Positions 13,501 to 25,249 of a stretch of 64,000 nt of DNA are shown piece by piece. Positions within the stretch are counted from its first letter, which is position 1. Each line of letters opens with the position of its first letter. Below the pieces are notes generated by a model, which searched no databases, was not told the DNA's origin, and saw only the letters and a program-made list of their open reading frames with translations. The stretch is taken from positions 2,296,001 to 2,360,000 of the forward strand of contig NC_045149.1 of NCBI RefSeq assembly GCF_008831285.2. The letters are read 5' to 3'. The stretch comes from Nymphaea colorata. Taxonomy: Eukaryota; Streptophyta; Magnoliopsida; Nymphaeales; Nymphaeaceae. A program made the position numbers and the translations under genes.

Positions 13501-14950
13501 ATGTAATTTTCTCTTATGTTTTCATTAGTCATGCATTACATTTTGATTTTAATATGCACTAGATCACCTCGCACCCACATGCACCCCTTGGCTAACTTCA
13601 AATAGGGTCAACCTAGTAGCTCAAGTATGTGAAAACCTGTTCCTAGTTTGGTCCTCACAAAAGAACCATTTCAAAATCAATAGTTTTCTAAAATATTTTT
13701 AACAATCAACTTCTTTAAATGATTTCAAAAGCTATAGGTCTGGTAGGCATGGAGTCTAAACCTAGCTCAATTCTACTGCCTGGCCCAGATTGGTCTTAGA
13801 GCCCACTATTTATGAACCCAGTCCCTCCATGTAGAACTATTCAACCTCTTTAAAATCCCAATCATATGAGATGAATAAAGTCCATATCACAAAAGGTATG
13901 ATCTTACCATGATTAAACCACTTTATCTCAATTAAGCATGTCTCCAAGTAGGTTCAAACCTAGTTTAGGCCAGACTGAATCTAGTCCCTTTGACCACCTA
14001 TCCTTAGCTCATTCAGATCTTGGATTTTAATTTAGGGTATTAGGTTAAAATAGTGATCTAAGTCATGATGTTAAACCCAATTCTCGCACATTTGATTTTA
14101 GATTTCAAGTATCGGATATCAGATATTGGACTCTAAATATTGGATAATGGATTTTTGATCATAAATCTTATATTATGTCAGATTTTGGATCTCAAACCTT
14201 TGGTTTTGGATCATGGATTTTAAATCTTGGATTTTGGATCAAATTTCAAAGAAAATGAGCATTTGATCATAAGCCTTGGATCAACTCTCATAGAATCATG
14301 CCCAATTCAAGATTTCAAACCATGACAATCATCAGTTTGAACTGTTCTTTCATAATTTGGATTTATAAGACCAAATTATAAGATACAAGTTCAAATTTAT
14401 TGGATCCCTGACCATTGTATCTTGGATCATGAATCCTGAATCTCCGTAACATGGCAATATTTTAGACCTCTATAATATTTTCTATCTGAATTTAACACAA
14501 GAATCATATAATCAATCAAATCATAGTTACAAGTGCTGGATTTGGAACAAAATTTTCTCCCAATAGGTCCACGTCCTATACCCAAGTCTTAGTAGAGATT
14601 GGCCTCCAAGTATACATGACATAGATTTTGCAAGCATCATATTATATTTAGGACACCAATTTGATGATTCAAACATGGACATATATCATGATCTAATTCT
14701 TCTTGTTCATAAGTCTATTTCGGAGATCTACTTATATTTCAAAACATGCATGAATTTAAACTAGGGCACATTTGCTTTTCTTAGGATTTGGATGACATTT
14801 AGACTTACGAATTAGAACATTTTGTCTCGTCCTTGGTCTAATTACCCATGGTAAAGTTGCCAAGAATGGCTGGACCTCATACTATCAAGTTGGGTCCCGC
14901 CTATTTGACTCCCTCAAAAGGAAACAAAGGCGAGTACATGTGTTGTCACT
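10545..14950 (+). mobile_element. LTR-type insertion (probably solo LTR, Tat-like family) inside the Del element
   Basis: The sequence is noncoding and interrupts the Ty3 pol between its RT and RNase H. It is a diverged, oppositely oriented copy of 25250-29077. For example, CCTAACTTAGGAGCCACATG (about 12003) matches the reverse complement of 27985-28010; the CTAACATTTGAGTA block (10718) matches 28840; and CACCCACATGCACC (13572) matches 26520. Since 25250-29077 looks like the 3' LTR of the minus-strand Tat-like element, this copy is best read as a solo LTR. It contains three diverged 150-200-bp repeats at 11100-11490. The exact right end (about 14950) and target duplication are unresolved. Confidence 0.6.
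13047..13203 (+). repeat. minisatellite, 3 x 52 bp
   Basis: Three head-to-tail units start GGTGTAGAGGTCATGGGA at 13047, 13099 and 13151. The first two are nearly identical and the third is slightly diverged. Confidence 0.95.
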
Positions 14951-14999
14951 AATTTGCTATGGTTTACAAGTAAGATTGAAAAAATTTATATGTAAAAAA

Positions 15000-16735
15000 T
15001 CATATACTGGCTTAGGAACAACCATGTCATTGCCTATGCTTGACGGTAGTTAAAATCACATGATCGAAATTACCCATCTCAAATATGTTTTTTCTCAAAA
15101 AAGAGTTCAACATGAGACAATGGAGATGGATGGAATACCTAAAGGACTATGATTTTGAAATTGTTTATCATTCAGGTAAGACTAACATTGTGGCAAATGG
15201 GTTGAGTCATAAGGAAAAAGGAACAATACTTTGTATGTCAACCAGCAATGGAAACTAATTAAGAACTTCATAGCTTGGAAATCTTTCATGGCTACTGAGT
15301 CTATGATTGTTTTGAATGCACTCATTGTCAAAACAGACATTATAAATGAAACAAAAGGTAAACAAAAAAAGATCCAGATTATGAGCACCTAAAAGACATG
15401 TCAGAAAATGAAAAATCAGGTTTGTCTATAGATGAGAATGGGGCAATGTGCTTCCAAAATCATTTATGGGTGCCAAACATTGATAAGTTGCACAAGGTTA
15501 TGCTAGATGAAGCTCATGAGTCTGAGCACACTATTCATCATGGCAGCACAAAGAAATATCATGATTCACATTAGAACTTGTGGTGGGAAGCTATGAAGAT
15601 ATTGTTGAGCATGTTTCTAAGTTTTGACCTGTCAACAAGTGAAGATTAAAAGTCAATGTTCAGGAGGTGTGATGCAGTACATTAACATACCACAATGGAA
15701 ACATGAAGATATCATCATGGATTTTTATTGTGGGACTTTCGACGACCTATAAAAAAAACACAATGCAATATGGGTAATTGTCGATAGACTAACCAAATCT
15801 ACTCACATTCTTCCTATTTGCACTAATCAGTCCTTAAAGAGTCTTGCAAAGTTGTACATTAAGGAGATAGTCAAACTTCATGGTGTGCCACGGTTGATAC
15901 TTTCAAACAAAGATCCATGGTTTATTGGTGCGCAACAAGCTGTGGGTACATGTCTGAAATTCAGTACAACCTTTCACACTCAAACTCATGGTTAATCAAG
16001 ACATACAATGCAAGCATTGGAAGATATGCTATGTGTATGTGCACTTGATTGGAAAGGCGAATAGGATAAATATATGAAATTGGCAGAATTATAACTATAA
16101 CATTAGTTATCATGTGAGCAACAAATATGGGCGACCATGTCGATCACCTAGTTACTAGTCTGGTATTGGAGCTAAAAGTATTGATGAACCTATGGTGATC
16201 CAACATTAATCTGAGCAAGTACAAAAGATCAGACAATGACTCTCATTTACACAAAGCTAATAGAAAGAGTTATGCTGATAACCATTGTCAAGGACTTGTC
16301 TTTTATGTTGGTGAGCACGTTTTCCTTAAGGTTTCTCTGACAAAAGACTTTTTTTGTTTTGGAAAGAAAGGAAAACTCAACCCACGATATATCAGACCAT
16401 TCAAGATTTTGGACAAAATTGGTGCTACTCCTTACAAATTAGCTCTACCACAACTTGAGCATATTTACAACATGTTCCATTCTTCAACATTGCAAAAGTA
16501 TTGCCACGATCCAGACATGTGATCAATCACGTAGACATCTCAATAAAAGAAGACTTAACTTTTGAAGAAATACCTACAGAGATCGTGGATAATCTCACAA
16601 AAAGCTAAACAATGAAGAGATTCCCATGGTGAAAATATGATGGTTGCACCATGGAATTGAAGAATCTACATACGAACAAGAGGACACGATGAAGAGACAA
16701 TACCCTACATTATTTAGCAACTAGTTTCTTTTTCT
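15000..16735 (+). pseudogene. Ty3 RNase H, integrase and pol C-terminus remnant
   Basis: This resumes the pol interrupted at 10545. RNase H traces are RQLKSHDRNYP (15045-15080) and RQWRWMEYLKDYDFEIVYHS followed by GKTNIVANGLS (about 15116-15205). Integrase traces are a WVIVDRLTKSTHI block (about 15772), LYIKEIVKLHGVPRLILS (about 15852), and GKLNPRYIRPFKILDKIG followed by YKLALPQ (about 16372-16450). The C-terminal tail matches the Del/Tekay end (HDEETIPYI). Many stops and indels are present, and a segment of RNase H between RNYP and the KYVFSQK part is missing. Confidence 0.85.
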
Positions 16736-16776
16736 TTTTTCCTTTTTTGTTTTTAAATTTTGTAGACAAAATTTAA

Positions 16777-16790
16777 TTAGGGGGAGGATA
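16777..16790 (+). other. polypurine tract of the Del-like element
   Basis: TTAGGGGGAGGATA lies directly before the 3' LTR start, the usual place for plus-strand DNA priming. Confidence 0.65.
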
Positions 16791-16791
16791 A

Positions 16792-18260
16792 TCGTAAGAC
16801 CTTCATTTTTATACACATTTCTTAAATGTGTTTATATTTACTTCTTTAGAATTACATTGCTCATCTATAAGAGTCTGGATGCTCATGGGTAGAGCACCGA
16901 GTGTGCTTCATGTAGGCTTGATGGGAATACGAATTAGACTTGTATGTTCCAAATTGTAGTAAACTTATCAAGAGGGATAAGGATGTCATTAATGATAAGC
17001 TAAGGTAAGGTAGTAAATTACCCTAGGAGACATGAAGAGAATTTTTGAAATTGTCAATGGTTAAATTAGGTCTTAAAAAAATGCTGGGACATGAACAAAA
17101 TTTCATAAATTGACAAGGGCATTTTGATCCAAGTAAAAGATTAGGGTCTAAACACTAATTAAGTTAATTAAAACATGTTTTTATTAAGCTAAATAGGAAT
17201 AATGAAAATTGAGCTTAATAGAATAAAATATAATATACTATATGATAAGTGTTAAAGATAGCACTGTCCCTTAATCGAAGGTGCCTTTACATGTGAAAGA
17301 TTAAAGAAAAGGGGAGGAGAGAAAGAGAGATAAGAGAGGGAAAAGAGAAAAGAAGAGAGAGAAAATAGAAAAAAGCGTACTTGTGATAGAGTGAAGACTA
17401 TGTAGATGCTTGGTAGCCTAGGTATCACCCTACGCACATGTGTACGGTTTAAAATTTTTGAAATTGGTTTTCTTTTGTCAAAAATAGACAAAAGGTGATT
17501 TTTTAGGTTGTACCCCATCTGTTTATGTTTATGAATGAATATTCGGGTTCCTCACCATTTACCCAGTACGCTCATGCAGGGACACTTTTGTAGTTTTAAG
17601 CAAACGGTCTAACTTATGAGAACAAAGGTCATGCCATCAGACTCATTTCATGATGCTGAGTCCAACCATACCACCTAGCCTAGTGTTGCCCATTGGCACT
17701 TGGCTGGGTTCGGTCAGCCGACACGAGCTGGGCAAGCTAGAGTTGACTGGCCATATTAAGCTAGTCGACTATGGCTAGCTGGCCGTGGCCATGACCAAGC
17801 CAAGGGTACGCCAAGCTAGACAAGCCAGGCCCAAGCTCGAGCCTAATGAACCTTGTTTAACCTCTATCTTACATTATAAAAATATAATTTTGTGGTAAAG
17901 TTAGTTTAACCTAATGGTGTTTAGTTTGCTTAAACTCACAAACTTAAGAGATCACCCATGTCAATTGTGAGCGAAGTGGTTAGGTTTTTCCATATCTATC
18001 TTCGCGTGCAATTTGATTATTATATTTAATGCTTAGCTTATAGTATATTGCTTGAAATGAGTGGCACATGCTTAGCATAATTGTCATTCATGTATGGGGA
18101 GTGAAAGATCATGCATTGACTATTAATCAAATGAATTAGAAGCTCGATGGTGAGCGGCACAGTTCGGAGGGTAGCAAACGATGGTTTACAGCTGTAATTG
18201 TACTAGGACAATGGTTCTTTGTCATGTACCACTGGAGAATACTCTTTGGGAGTGGTCCCT
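16792..18260 (+). repeat. 3' LTR of Del/Tekay-like element, truncated
   Basis: Homologous to 6988-8540 in the same order. Clear similarity to the 5' LTR fades near 18240, and a Mutator-like MITE starts at 18271. What follows the MITE does not match the rest of the 5' LTR, so about 0.7 kb of the LTR is missing. Many substitutions and indels separate the two LTRs, so the insertion is old. Confidence 0.75.
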
Positions 18261-18270
18261 TGTAAAAATT

Positions 18271-18764
18271 AGGGTTGTTCATGAGCGAGTTCAAGCCGAG
18301 TTAAGCCAGCTTGAACTTGGCTCGTTTGTCTTGAAAGGAACTCGAACTTGCCTCGAGCTCGACTCGACTTGAGTTCTTAAAGCTCGAACTCGGCTCAATT
18401 CAGCTCAATTAAGCTCGAGCCGAAGATTGGCTTGAGCCAAGCCAAGCATTTTATTAAAAAAATTAATTTTTTTAAACGAAAGGGAGCATACAGACTTGAA
18501 CATGGAACCTCCCACATACCAATTAAGTGTACACCCATTTGAGCAATCTACCTTTTTTTTATAATTTTATGAGATGTATTTTACATATTTTCTTTCTCAA
18601 GCTTAACCGAGCTGACCCACTTAACTCGAGCTCGACTCGTTTAGGTTGTCGAGTTCATTTCTTAACTCAAACTCGACTAGTCTAATAAACAAGTCAAGTT
18701 CGAGTCAAGTTCATCGAGCGAGTTCGAGTCGAGCTCGAGTTAGCTCGACTCGTTGAACAGCTCT
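18271..18764. mobile_element. Mutator-like MITE with long inverted ends
   Basis: The left end AGGGTTGTTCATGAGCGAGT and the inverse of the right end (AGAGCTGTTCAACGAGTCGA) form terminal inverted repeats extending into a series of GAGCTCGA-rich repeats. The 494-bp interior has no coding capacity. Flanks TGTAAAAATT (18261-18270) and TGTAAAATAT (18766-18775) resemble a 9-10-bp target duplication, as Mutator elements make. Confidence 0.7.
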
Positions 18765-18775
18765 ATGTAAAATAT

Positions 18776-19943
18776 GACCTTAAATGTCACATTAGCTAGT
18801 CATATTCCAATTTTCCATCCCCTTTATCACAACTTCCATTTTTGTTAATGAGCTTGATTATTACATAACTATAAACATTGTTTCTACAATTATTTTCAAT
18901 CATTTTATGCTTTCCATGGGTGTATGTATAGCTTGACTTGATAGAGTTCTGGCTAGATGTTGTTCTAGGCGGCACCTTAAGGTTGAATGCATATTGTCAC
19001 TCTGGCTTTTATTGAAGAAACATTTGTTCAACCTACTCATGACATTGTCCTACCTTGTTTTGTTATTGACTTAGGTGAATCACAAAAATCTATTAACAAC
19101 TTCAATAAGGTCATTAAAATATACAAAATAAAAACAAGGGCTCCTCAATTTCTTTTGCCACTTTTCACTAAAAATTGCCTAGGGAGATTAGGTGCTTGGT
19201 TTTGGTTCTATGAAGATAACTAAGGTTTGAAAAAGAAACCCAAGTGTGAAATTTGGGATTGATATAGAATCAATAACATTGAAGTTAATCCACAAATGCC
19301 CTTCCTTAAGTGTGTAATGTAACTAGTAGAGATGATTGGTCCTGTGCAGCAACTATACTTCATTCCAAATGACACGTATCTGAGCCCAACAACCCTCTAT
19401 CTCTACATTACATGCAAAATTTTTCATGGAAATTTGAGGCAAATTTTTGTAGATTGTAATGAGAAAACTTGGACTCACCAATTATTGAAACATTTTCGAG
19501 CATCTAATTTTTCAACATTTGTAGGCCATGCAGGCATGTTTGCTACCATCTTGCAAGCATTCCTTGCAAGGACTTCGGAAAACCAGTCAATTCCCTCTTC
19601 TGCAATGGCAATGCCACATGCTTGTCAGCGTTGATTTTTAGTTTAGACAAGCAACCGCCCTTCTAAGCTATTTGAGCAAAGATCTGCTTCCCTCTTAGCA
19701 ACCTTAAGCATTTAATTTGGAGATTTTAAGCTCTCTCACTGTTGACTAGTTTTGTAGTTTGCACTGGGGTACGATTGGCTCCACAGTCAAAGAAAACCCC
19801 CTTTTTAGGGGAGAGGGCCCACTCTTTTTTTGAAAATATTAATGTCTTTGTACTTCAAGGATATTTTCTAAACTGCTTTTGCCTCCTAAAAGGTGTTGCT
19901 TCTCTTTGTTCTCCATAATTGGCAAGGTATGAGCTTAGACTAG
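18776..19943. other. unassigned DNA
   Basis: Two open frames (18987-19223 and 19332-19634) read through here, but neither shows a domain I recognise and their codon pattern is not convincing. They may be decayed transposon coding sequence. Confidence 0.3.
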
Positions 19944-20089
19944 GGCTGCGTTTGATTGTAAGGGAAAAACTTGAGGGGCGGGTGAAAACTTTACGATAAG
20001 GGAAAGATTCAACCGCTGTGAGGTGAAACCATCAAACGCCGGAAATTTTAACGCGGATTTTTCGTATGACAGGGTGAAAATTAAAGCAG

Positions 20090-20122
20090 AAAAAAGTCGG
20101 ACCTCTGAGGTCCGACTTTTTT
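20090..20122. repeat. 33-bp near-perfect palindrome
   Basis: Two 16-bp arms, AAAAAAGTCGGACCTC and its exact complement, are separated by a single T. The run of T at the end resembles a hairpin-plus-U tract in either direction. It lies near the left end of the TIR element. Confidence 0.9.
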
Positions 20123-20506
20123 CCGCAGACAAATTTTTGAGCCGTTAGGGCTCAAAAATTCCCCCCCCTTCCGCCGAAGTCCTCGCGTCTTTCCCCTTCT
20201 GCCTATAGCCCTCTCGTCTTTCCCCTTCCGCCTGAAGCCCCCTTCTCCTCTGTCGCTGCCTGAAGCTCCCTTCTCCTCCGTCGAAGCTGTCCATCGCCGT
20301 CTCTTGCCAAAGCTGTCCTCTTGGGAAGTAGGAAGAGGAGAAGGAGGAAGAAGACAAGAAAGAAGGGAAGTAGGAAGAGGAGGAGGAGGAAGAAGACGAA
20401 AAAGGAGGGATAGTAGGATTCAGGAAGAAGGCAAGAATCGAGGTTTTTTTTTGGGTGATCATTTCATGTGACGGAGTTGATCGAGGGAAGCCATGGCTAG
20501 GGCACG

Positions 20507-20690
20507 GAGATTGACCCTGGTGAGTTGGACGAGATAATCGCCCGTCTACTCAAGGCACGATCGTCGTCGAGGGCTGGAAGGCAGGCCCGCCTTACGGAGT
20601 CTCAGATTCGGCAGCTTTGTGTTGCTTCCAGGGATATCTTCCTCAGGCAGCCTAATCTCTTAGAGCTCGAAGCCCCGATTAAGATATGCG
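20507..20690 (+). pseudogene. captured PP1-type serine/threonine phosphatase (TOPP) first-exon fragment
   Basis: One frame reads [15 protein letters not shown], then [20 protein letters not shown], then [13 protein letters not shown]. This is the N-terminal segment of plant type-1 phosphatases that leads into the metal-binding GDIHGQ motif. The similarity stops exactly after KIC plus one base, where TOPP genes are thought to have an intron; the expected GT donor reads AT here. A nearby ATG (20493) is out of frame by an indel. No catalytic residues are included, so it cannot act as a phosphatase. It lies wholly inside the TIR element at 19944-21526, so it is best explained as transposon capture of genomic DNA including upstream sequence. 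Confidence 0.85.
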
Positions 20691-21526
20691 ATGCGGTTTC
20701 TCGCTCTCTGGATTCTCGAATTCTCACTTCATTTGCTCTGTGCCTTGGATATTATGCTGTGGATATTTCGGCCTTATGGTGTTCTCTTCCATATTGCTCT
20801 TGGTTTTGTGGGATTTTTTGACCGGTATATCTGCTGGAAATTGCAAAGTCCTTGTGTTCACTGTGGATTGCTTGCAAATTTTCCTGTTATTAATCCTATA
20901 TATTTCTGCCTTTGCTTCGACCGGCAATGCTTATACATGGTTAAGATACTAAAAGGTATCTCATCTTTCATACCATCATCTTTCGACTGTCTGGTAATCA
21001 TGTGAATAGGTCTTCAGTTTCTTCGGCCTAAAAGCCTCTGTTTGCCAAGCTCATTGAACTGAGGAATGAGACAATTTGTTTGGTAGAGATACTTAATATG
21101 GCTATTCATTTTTCAGATAAAGCAGATAGTAACTATGTTGATGCACTAACACCATAGAATCAGAACTTGAGACCGATTCTTTTTGGTAATTGTGCAAGGT
21201 GTTTCTTGAGAAAAAGATGGAAATCTCAAAGTTTCAATTTTTATTTACGTGAAATTGGAGGAGAATCAATAAAACAACAATTTCTAACGGTCAGGAAAAA
21301 AGTCTCTCCTAATTTTTACCCTGTGCATCAAACACAGTTAATCTTACCCTGCAAAAATCTACCTTGTACATCAAACACAGTTAATTTTACCCTGCAAAAG
21401 ACTTCACTGCAATCAAACAGGGACTCAAATCGGAAGAGGGCTAAATTTCATCATGTATTTTTTTTCAGAAAAATTTACCGTGGTAAATTTACCACGTTAA
21501 ATTCTTCCTTGCAATCAAACGCAGCC

Positions 21527-22609
21527 TTAGTCTTGCCAAAATAGATATTCATTAGTAATGGTTCTTCTCCTATCACGTTTCAATAAGGTTGAAGACCCCA
21601 TTTGGGCAACTTGCCTTTCCATTCCCTCCTTCCACTTCATTAGTGGACTTTTGCCAAGACGTTGGGAGTTACATGGAGGAGTAGAGAATCAGGGTGATAT
21701 AGGCCGAGCCAACCTTGGCCTTGGCTGACATTTGCGTCAGCTACGCAAGCTTGACTAGCTTGAAGATGATGCATTTGCCGGTGGATTCAGACCAGACTAG
21801 TATGGGACAACTTGATCTAGACCTGCCAACACTTTTCATGTTGAATTTGGATCTCGTAGCAAGGTGTGCCCCAAACACATCCTTGGATCCATACCACAAT
21901 GGCCCCCACCACATCAGATGCATAGCTTGGCTTGCAGTCACCGAGATGGCCAGTGGTGTGTGGCTGTTCTAGCTAAGCACCCTATCTCTACAGCCCAACA
22001 GCTCGATGATATGACTCAAGCTGCTTGGTGCCGCACTTTATGGTGAAGTGACATGGACCCTCCCCGATTTTATAATCCAGAACACTAGTGCCTACAACAT
22101 TCTACCGTGGCCCACTAGCCTTCTTCACCAGCTGCATAAACCAACTACCATTTTAAAGTCATAAACTATGATCTTAGTTAACCACATTTGCTGCATGAGA
22201 ATGGTGATGCTCTATCCTATCAAATATTTTATGTTCTTGTGGTTTGTCTTGGTAATAAAGTATCTACCTAAAGTATATGGTCTCAATTTCCTTACTTCTA
22301 TCCTATTGGCTAAAATTTATTTGTCGTAAATTTATGATGGTTTAGCTCCATATGTCAAGGTTTTGCTATCCGAAGGTCACTATCTGTTCCTATGATAAAC
22401 TCCTGAAAATCAGGTAATGCTAAGATTAGCCTCTTATATAGCATATTTCTACTTGTTAAAATCTTTAGATGCTTTCCTGCTCCAGAGGAAGGAGTTTTTT
22501 TCAAGAGCAAGTGCAAATAAAACACAACCTTGACCACTAGCTTCAAGCAGTTTAAAAGGTTGTTTGGACCCTATATGCTTTTCAGAAAACGGGGCTTTAA
22601 ACAAGTGTT
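21527..22609. other. unassigned DNA
   Basis: Non-coding by inspection. Short open frames at 21715-21972 on both strands look fortuitous. No structured repeat was found. Confidence 0.3.
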
Positions 22610-22955
22610 TTTGTTTCATTTGGTAACGTCATAGTCATCTTGTTAAAATCCCATGTTACTTAGCCTAGGGTCATAAGCCAGTGCATTCCAATAAGAGTAT
22701 TATCAACTCCTTTAATGGGTAATACATATAAATCCACTTCAAAATTAGCTTTCTTGAGTTGAAGATTCACATCCCTACCCATGTATTGACACCTTAAATG
22801 GGCCCCATCTCCTACAATAATATCAAACATAGATTGCTCCTTAAGTGGGTAGCCAATGGTTAGAGAAATCTTCTCATTGATAGAATTGCAGGATCAACCT
22901 AAGTCTACCGATGTGCTCTTATTTTTGTTTTCAAAAAGATGCGTGCAAAATTCAT
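22610..22955 (-). pseudogene. Ty3 aspartic protease remnant
   Basis: On the minus strand this reads like the gag-side retropepsin of plant Ty3 elements, with VGDGAHLRCQ-, VDLYVLPIKGVDNTLIGMHW- and a following TWDFNKMTMTL-like segment. These are the flap and C-terminal boxes after the catalytic DSG site. The catalytic triplet itself is not preserved (VDLG and a stop at its place). Frame changes are present. Confidence 0.65.
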
Positions 22956-23202
22956 TCAACTTCAAAAAGATACTTTTACAAGTTGGGTTCAAATTTTTTT
23001 TATCAGGCAAACATAAATTATTGTTGTAGTTTTGAATTGGCCTTTAATTCTTCTATTCGATGTTAGCTCCTTTACAGGAGATTTTCTTCTTCATTTTCAT
23101 CATCATTGTCTTTCAGAAGGAATATCGCGCGGAGTTGTGCCATCCATCTAATGTGACAGGTGCCCTTGTGGCACAGATGCAAGGATGTGTCGAGCTACAC
23201 CT

Positions 23203-23558
23203 TGCTCCAAGTCCACATCCAACACAAAGGGTGCAGTTACCTTCCTTCTGATGCTACATCCAACAGTGAGAATTCAGGCAGTATGAGAGAACGCCTAACT
23301 TTATTGGATTTACAAACTTGTATTTCGGTACACTCCAAACTATCTGATGGGACGCTTATATAACTTTACGCAACAAAGAGTATAATAACTTAGGAATTTA
23401 GGGTTAGGTGTCGAGAACACACTATGGAGTAGCGAAACATGAATCGAGATCCTTCTCCAGTTTCAATCTTCTAAGAGCACAAAACCTATTTTTGTAAACC
23501 ATGCTTTTAAGGAAGGGGAATTTTAAATCCTAAGCTCATCTCTTGACATGAGTTTAGT
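23203..23558 (+). repeat. left arm of large inverted repeat
   Basis: This 356-bp segment is the reverse complement of 24542-24895, with roughly 97% identity by eye. Shared landmarks are the TTATATAACTTTACGCAACA block, the TCTCGACACC/GGTGTCGAGA block and the CCACATCCAACACA block. It contains a TATATAA motif. Confidence 0.95.
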
Positions 23559-24541
23559 CATTTTTCTCACACTACACATTGAGCTTAAAGTGGCTTATTG
23601 ACCTACACCTCTCAAATAATTTGATCTTTGACTTGTACTAATTTGCTTAAACAACCCTTTACCTTGAATTTAACTTGGATAGGGTTGATGATGAGAGACA
23701 CTTGTAACAACATTCAGGCTTTTCCAAATTTGCCTTGCCTTTAATATAATTATTGATAGACACAAAACTGACTTCGATCAGAGAGCTGAAATCCGTGTTA
23801 AATTTCTGATTCCTAAATTGGGATGGTAGGTAAGAGAGCATTACCCAAATGAGGATGGTGTCGGATGCTTCTACTTTCTATATTCATCCAGGCAACACTT
23901 ATTGGCAAGGAAGCATCTTCCCCAACATTTCCATCTCCTCATAGAGAGAATAAAATTTATCTTAGTTTCAGATGAAGGCCTAATGAGAAGTTTCCCTTAA
24001 CCCTACTACGGTAAGTCTCACATATCATAACATCTTAATAGAGCATCTTTAGGGAGTTAAAAGATAAATGTCTACTCGAACCTATCCCATGCAATTTCTC
24101 CTACAAGCACATGATGGGTCAATTATATGCCTTCATGATAGATTTTGAAATTGACTTCACTTTGTTGTTGACTTCTGTATTCTCCAACTATGTTTGCTTC
24201 TCCACCTTTAATAATCTCCACCCATGAATGAATCTTGGATAGAACCAAGGCTTCATGATTGTCCTTCCTACACATACCTCCAAGGGCTTTGTTTGTGGGT
24301 TGAGTCCTATGCTCACCATCAGGTTGCTGCACTTGACATGACCAATGTTGCAAAGGAGCCTTGGCTTGGCATGCTCCATCTCTTTGCTCATGGCTCTCTC
24401 AACTTACCATCGCCTTCCCACACTCTGCCTAGCAATCAGTTCATCCTCAGTATGTTCTTTTTTCTTTTCCCTCCCAATAGGCAGACAGGTCAGCCCCTCT
24501 TTGTGAGTTGTGACCATTAATCATGTACTCTTTCCCAATAT
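23559..24541. other. 983-bp spacer of the inverted repeat
   Basis: No domain recognised. Overlapping open frames near 24123-24520 on both strands have no family match that I can support. The right part (24445-24499) is itself the inverse of 25067-25114, so the structure has a second, offset inverted pair. Confidence 0.5.
24445..24499 (+). repeat. short inverted repeat, partner at 25067-25114
   Basis: CCTCAGTATGTTCTTTT... through CAATAGGCAGACAGGTC matches the reverse complement of the partner, apart from a few extra bases. The pair straddles the right long arm. Confidence 0.9.
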
Positions 24542-24895
24542 ACTAAACTCATGTCAAGAGATGAGCTTAGGATTTAAAATTCCCCTTCCTAAAAAGCATG
24601 GTTTACAAAAATAGGTTTTGTGCTCTTAGAAGATTGAAACTGGAGAAGGATCTCGATTCATGTTTTGCTACTCCATAGTGTGTTCTCGACACCTAACCCT
24701 AAATTCCTAAGTTATTATACTCTTTGTTGCGTAAAGTTATATAAGCGTCCCATCAGATAGTTTGGAGTGTACCGAAATACAAGTTTGTAAATCCAATAAA
24801 GTTAGGCGTTCTCTCATACTGCCTGAATTCTCACTGTTGGATGTAGCATTAGAAGGAAGGTAACTGCACTCTGTGTTGGATGTAGACTTGGAGCA
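24542..24895 (-). repeat. right arm of large inverted repeat
   Basis: Reverse complement of 23203-23558, differing at only a few positions (for example CACTCTGTG against CACCCTTTGTG). High identity means either recent formation or gene conversion between arms. Confidence 0.95.
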
Positions 24896-25066
24896 TATTA
24901 TTGATGTACCAATGGAAAATGATATGGAGAGGGGCTACAGTCAGCCTTCCGCTCTCAGACATACGCGCGCTCACCCAGAGGGCTATTTGTACAACCCATT
25001 TTCCATCATGAATTCACCTAACAGTTCCTATCTCTCGTTAAGCATTCACTCCTTTGAAGACACGAA

Positions 25067-25114
25067 GAGGGGCCGACCTGTCTGCCTATTGGGAGAGAAA
25101 AGAACATACTGAGG
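25067..25114 (-). repeat. short inverted repeat, partner at 24445-24499
   Basis: GAGGGGCCGACCTGTCTGCC through ACATACTGAGG is the inverse of the partner. Confidence 0.9.
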
Positions 25115-25249
25115 TATATTTGTTTTATTATAGTGTTCTCATTCATTTCCTTCAAAACTTTTCATTTTTAGAGGGTTTGGAGATCAACTATTTTTCTTTT
25201 ACAAATCCTTTCATTTCATTTCTTCATAATTAGACATTCAGGCACAGTT

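Larger units (their letters stand above)
19944..21526. mobile_element. TIR transposon carrying a PP1 gene fragment
   Basis: The ends GGCTGCGTTTGATTG and its exact reverse complement CAATCAAACGCAGCC (ending 21526) define a 1583-bp element. Direct flanks (CTAG left, TTAG right) give no certain target duplication, so the superfamily (PIF/Harbinger or hAT) is undecided. Inside are a 33-bp near-perfect palindrome (20090-20122), a 42-bp purine-rich doublet (20323 and 20365), a captured protein-phosphatase exon, and a ~45-bp doublet containing ATCAAACACAGTTAAT (about 21320-21410). An extra internal CAATCAAACAGGGA copy of the end motif lies near 21411. No transposase is present, so movement would need one in trans. 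Confidence 0.75.

Noticed and set aside
20145-20462. 105-codon minus-strand frame with a serine run
   Set aside because: It is made by the purine-rich 42-bp doublet in the TIR element and has no coding features.
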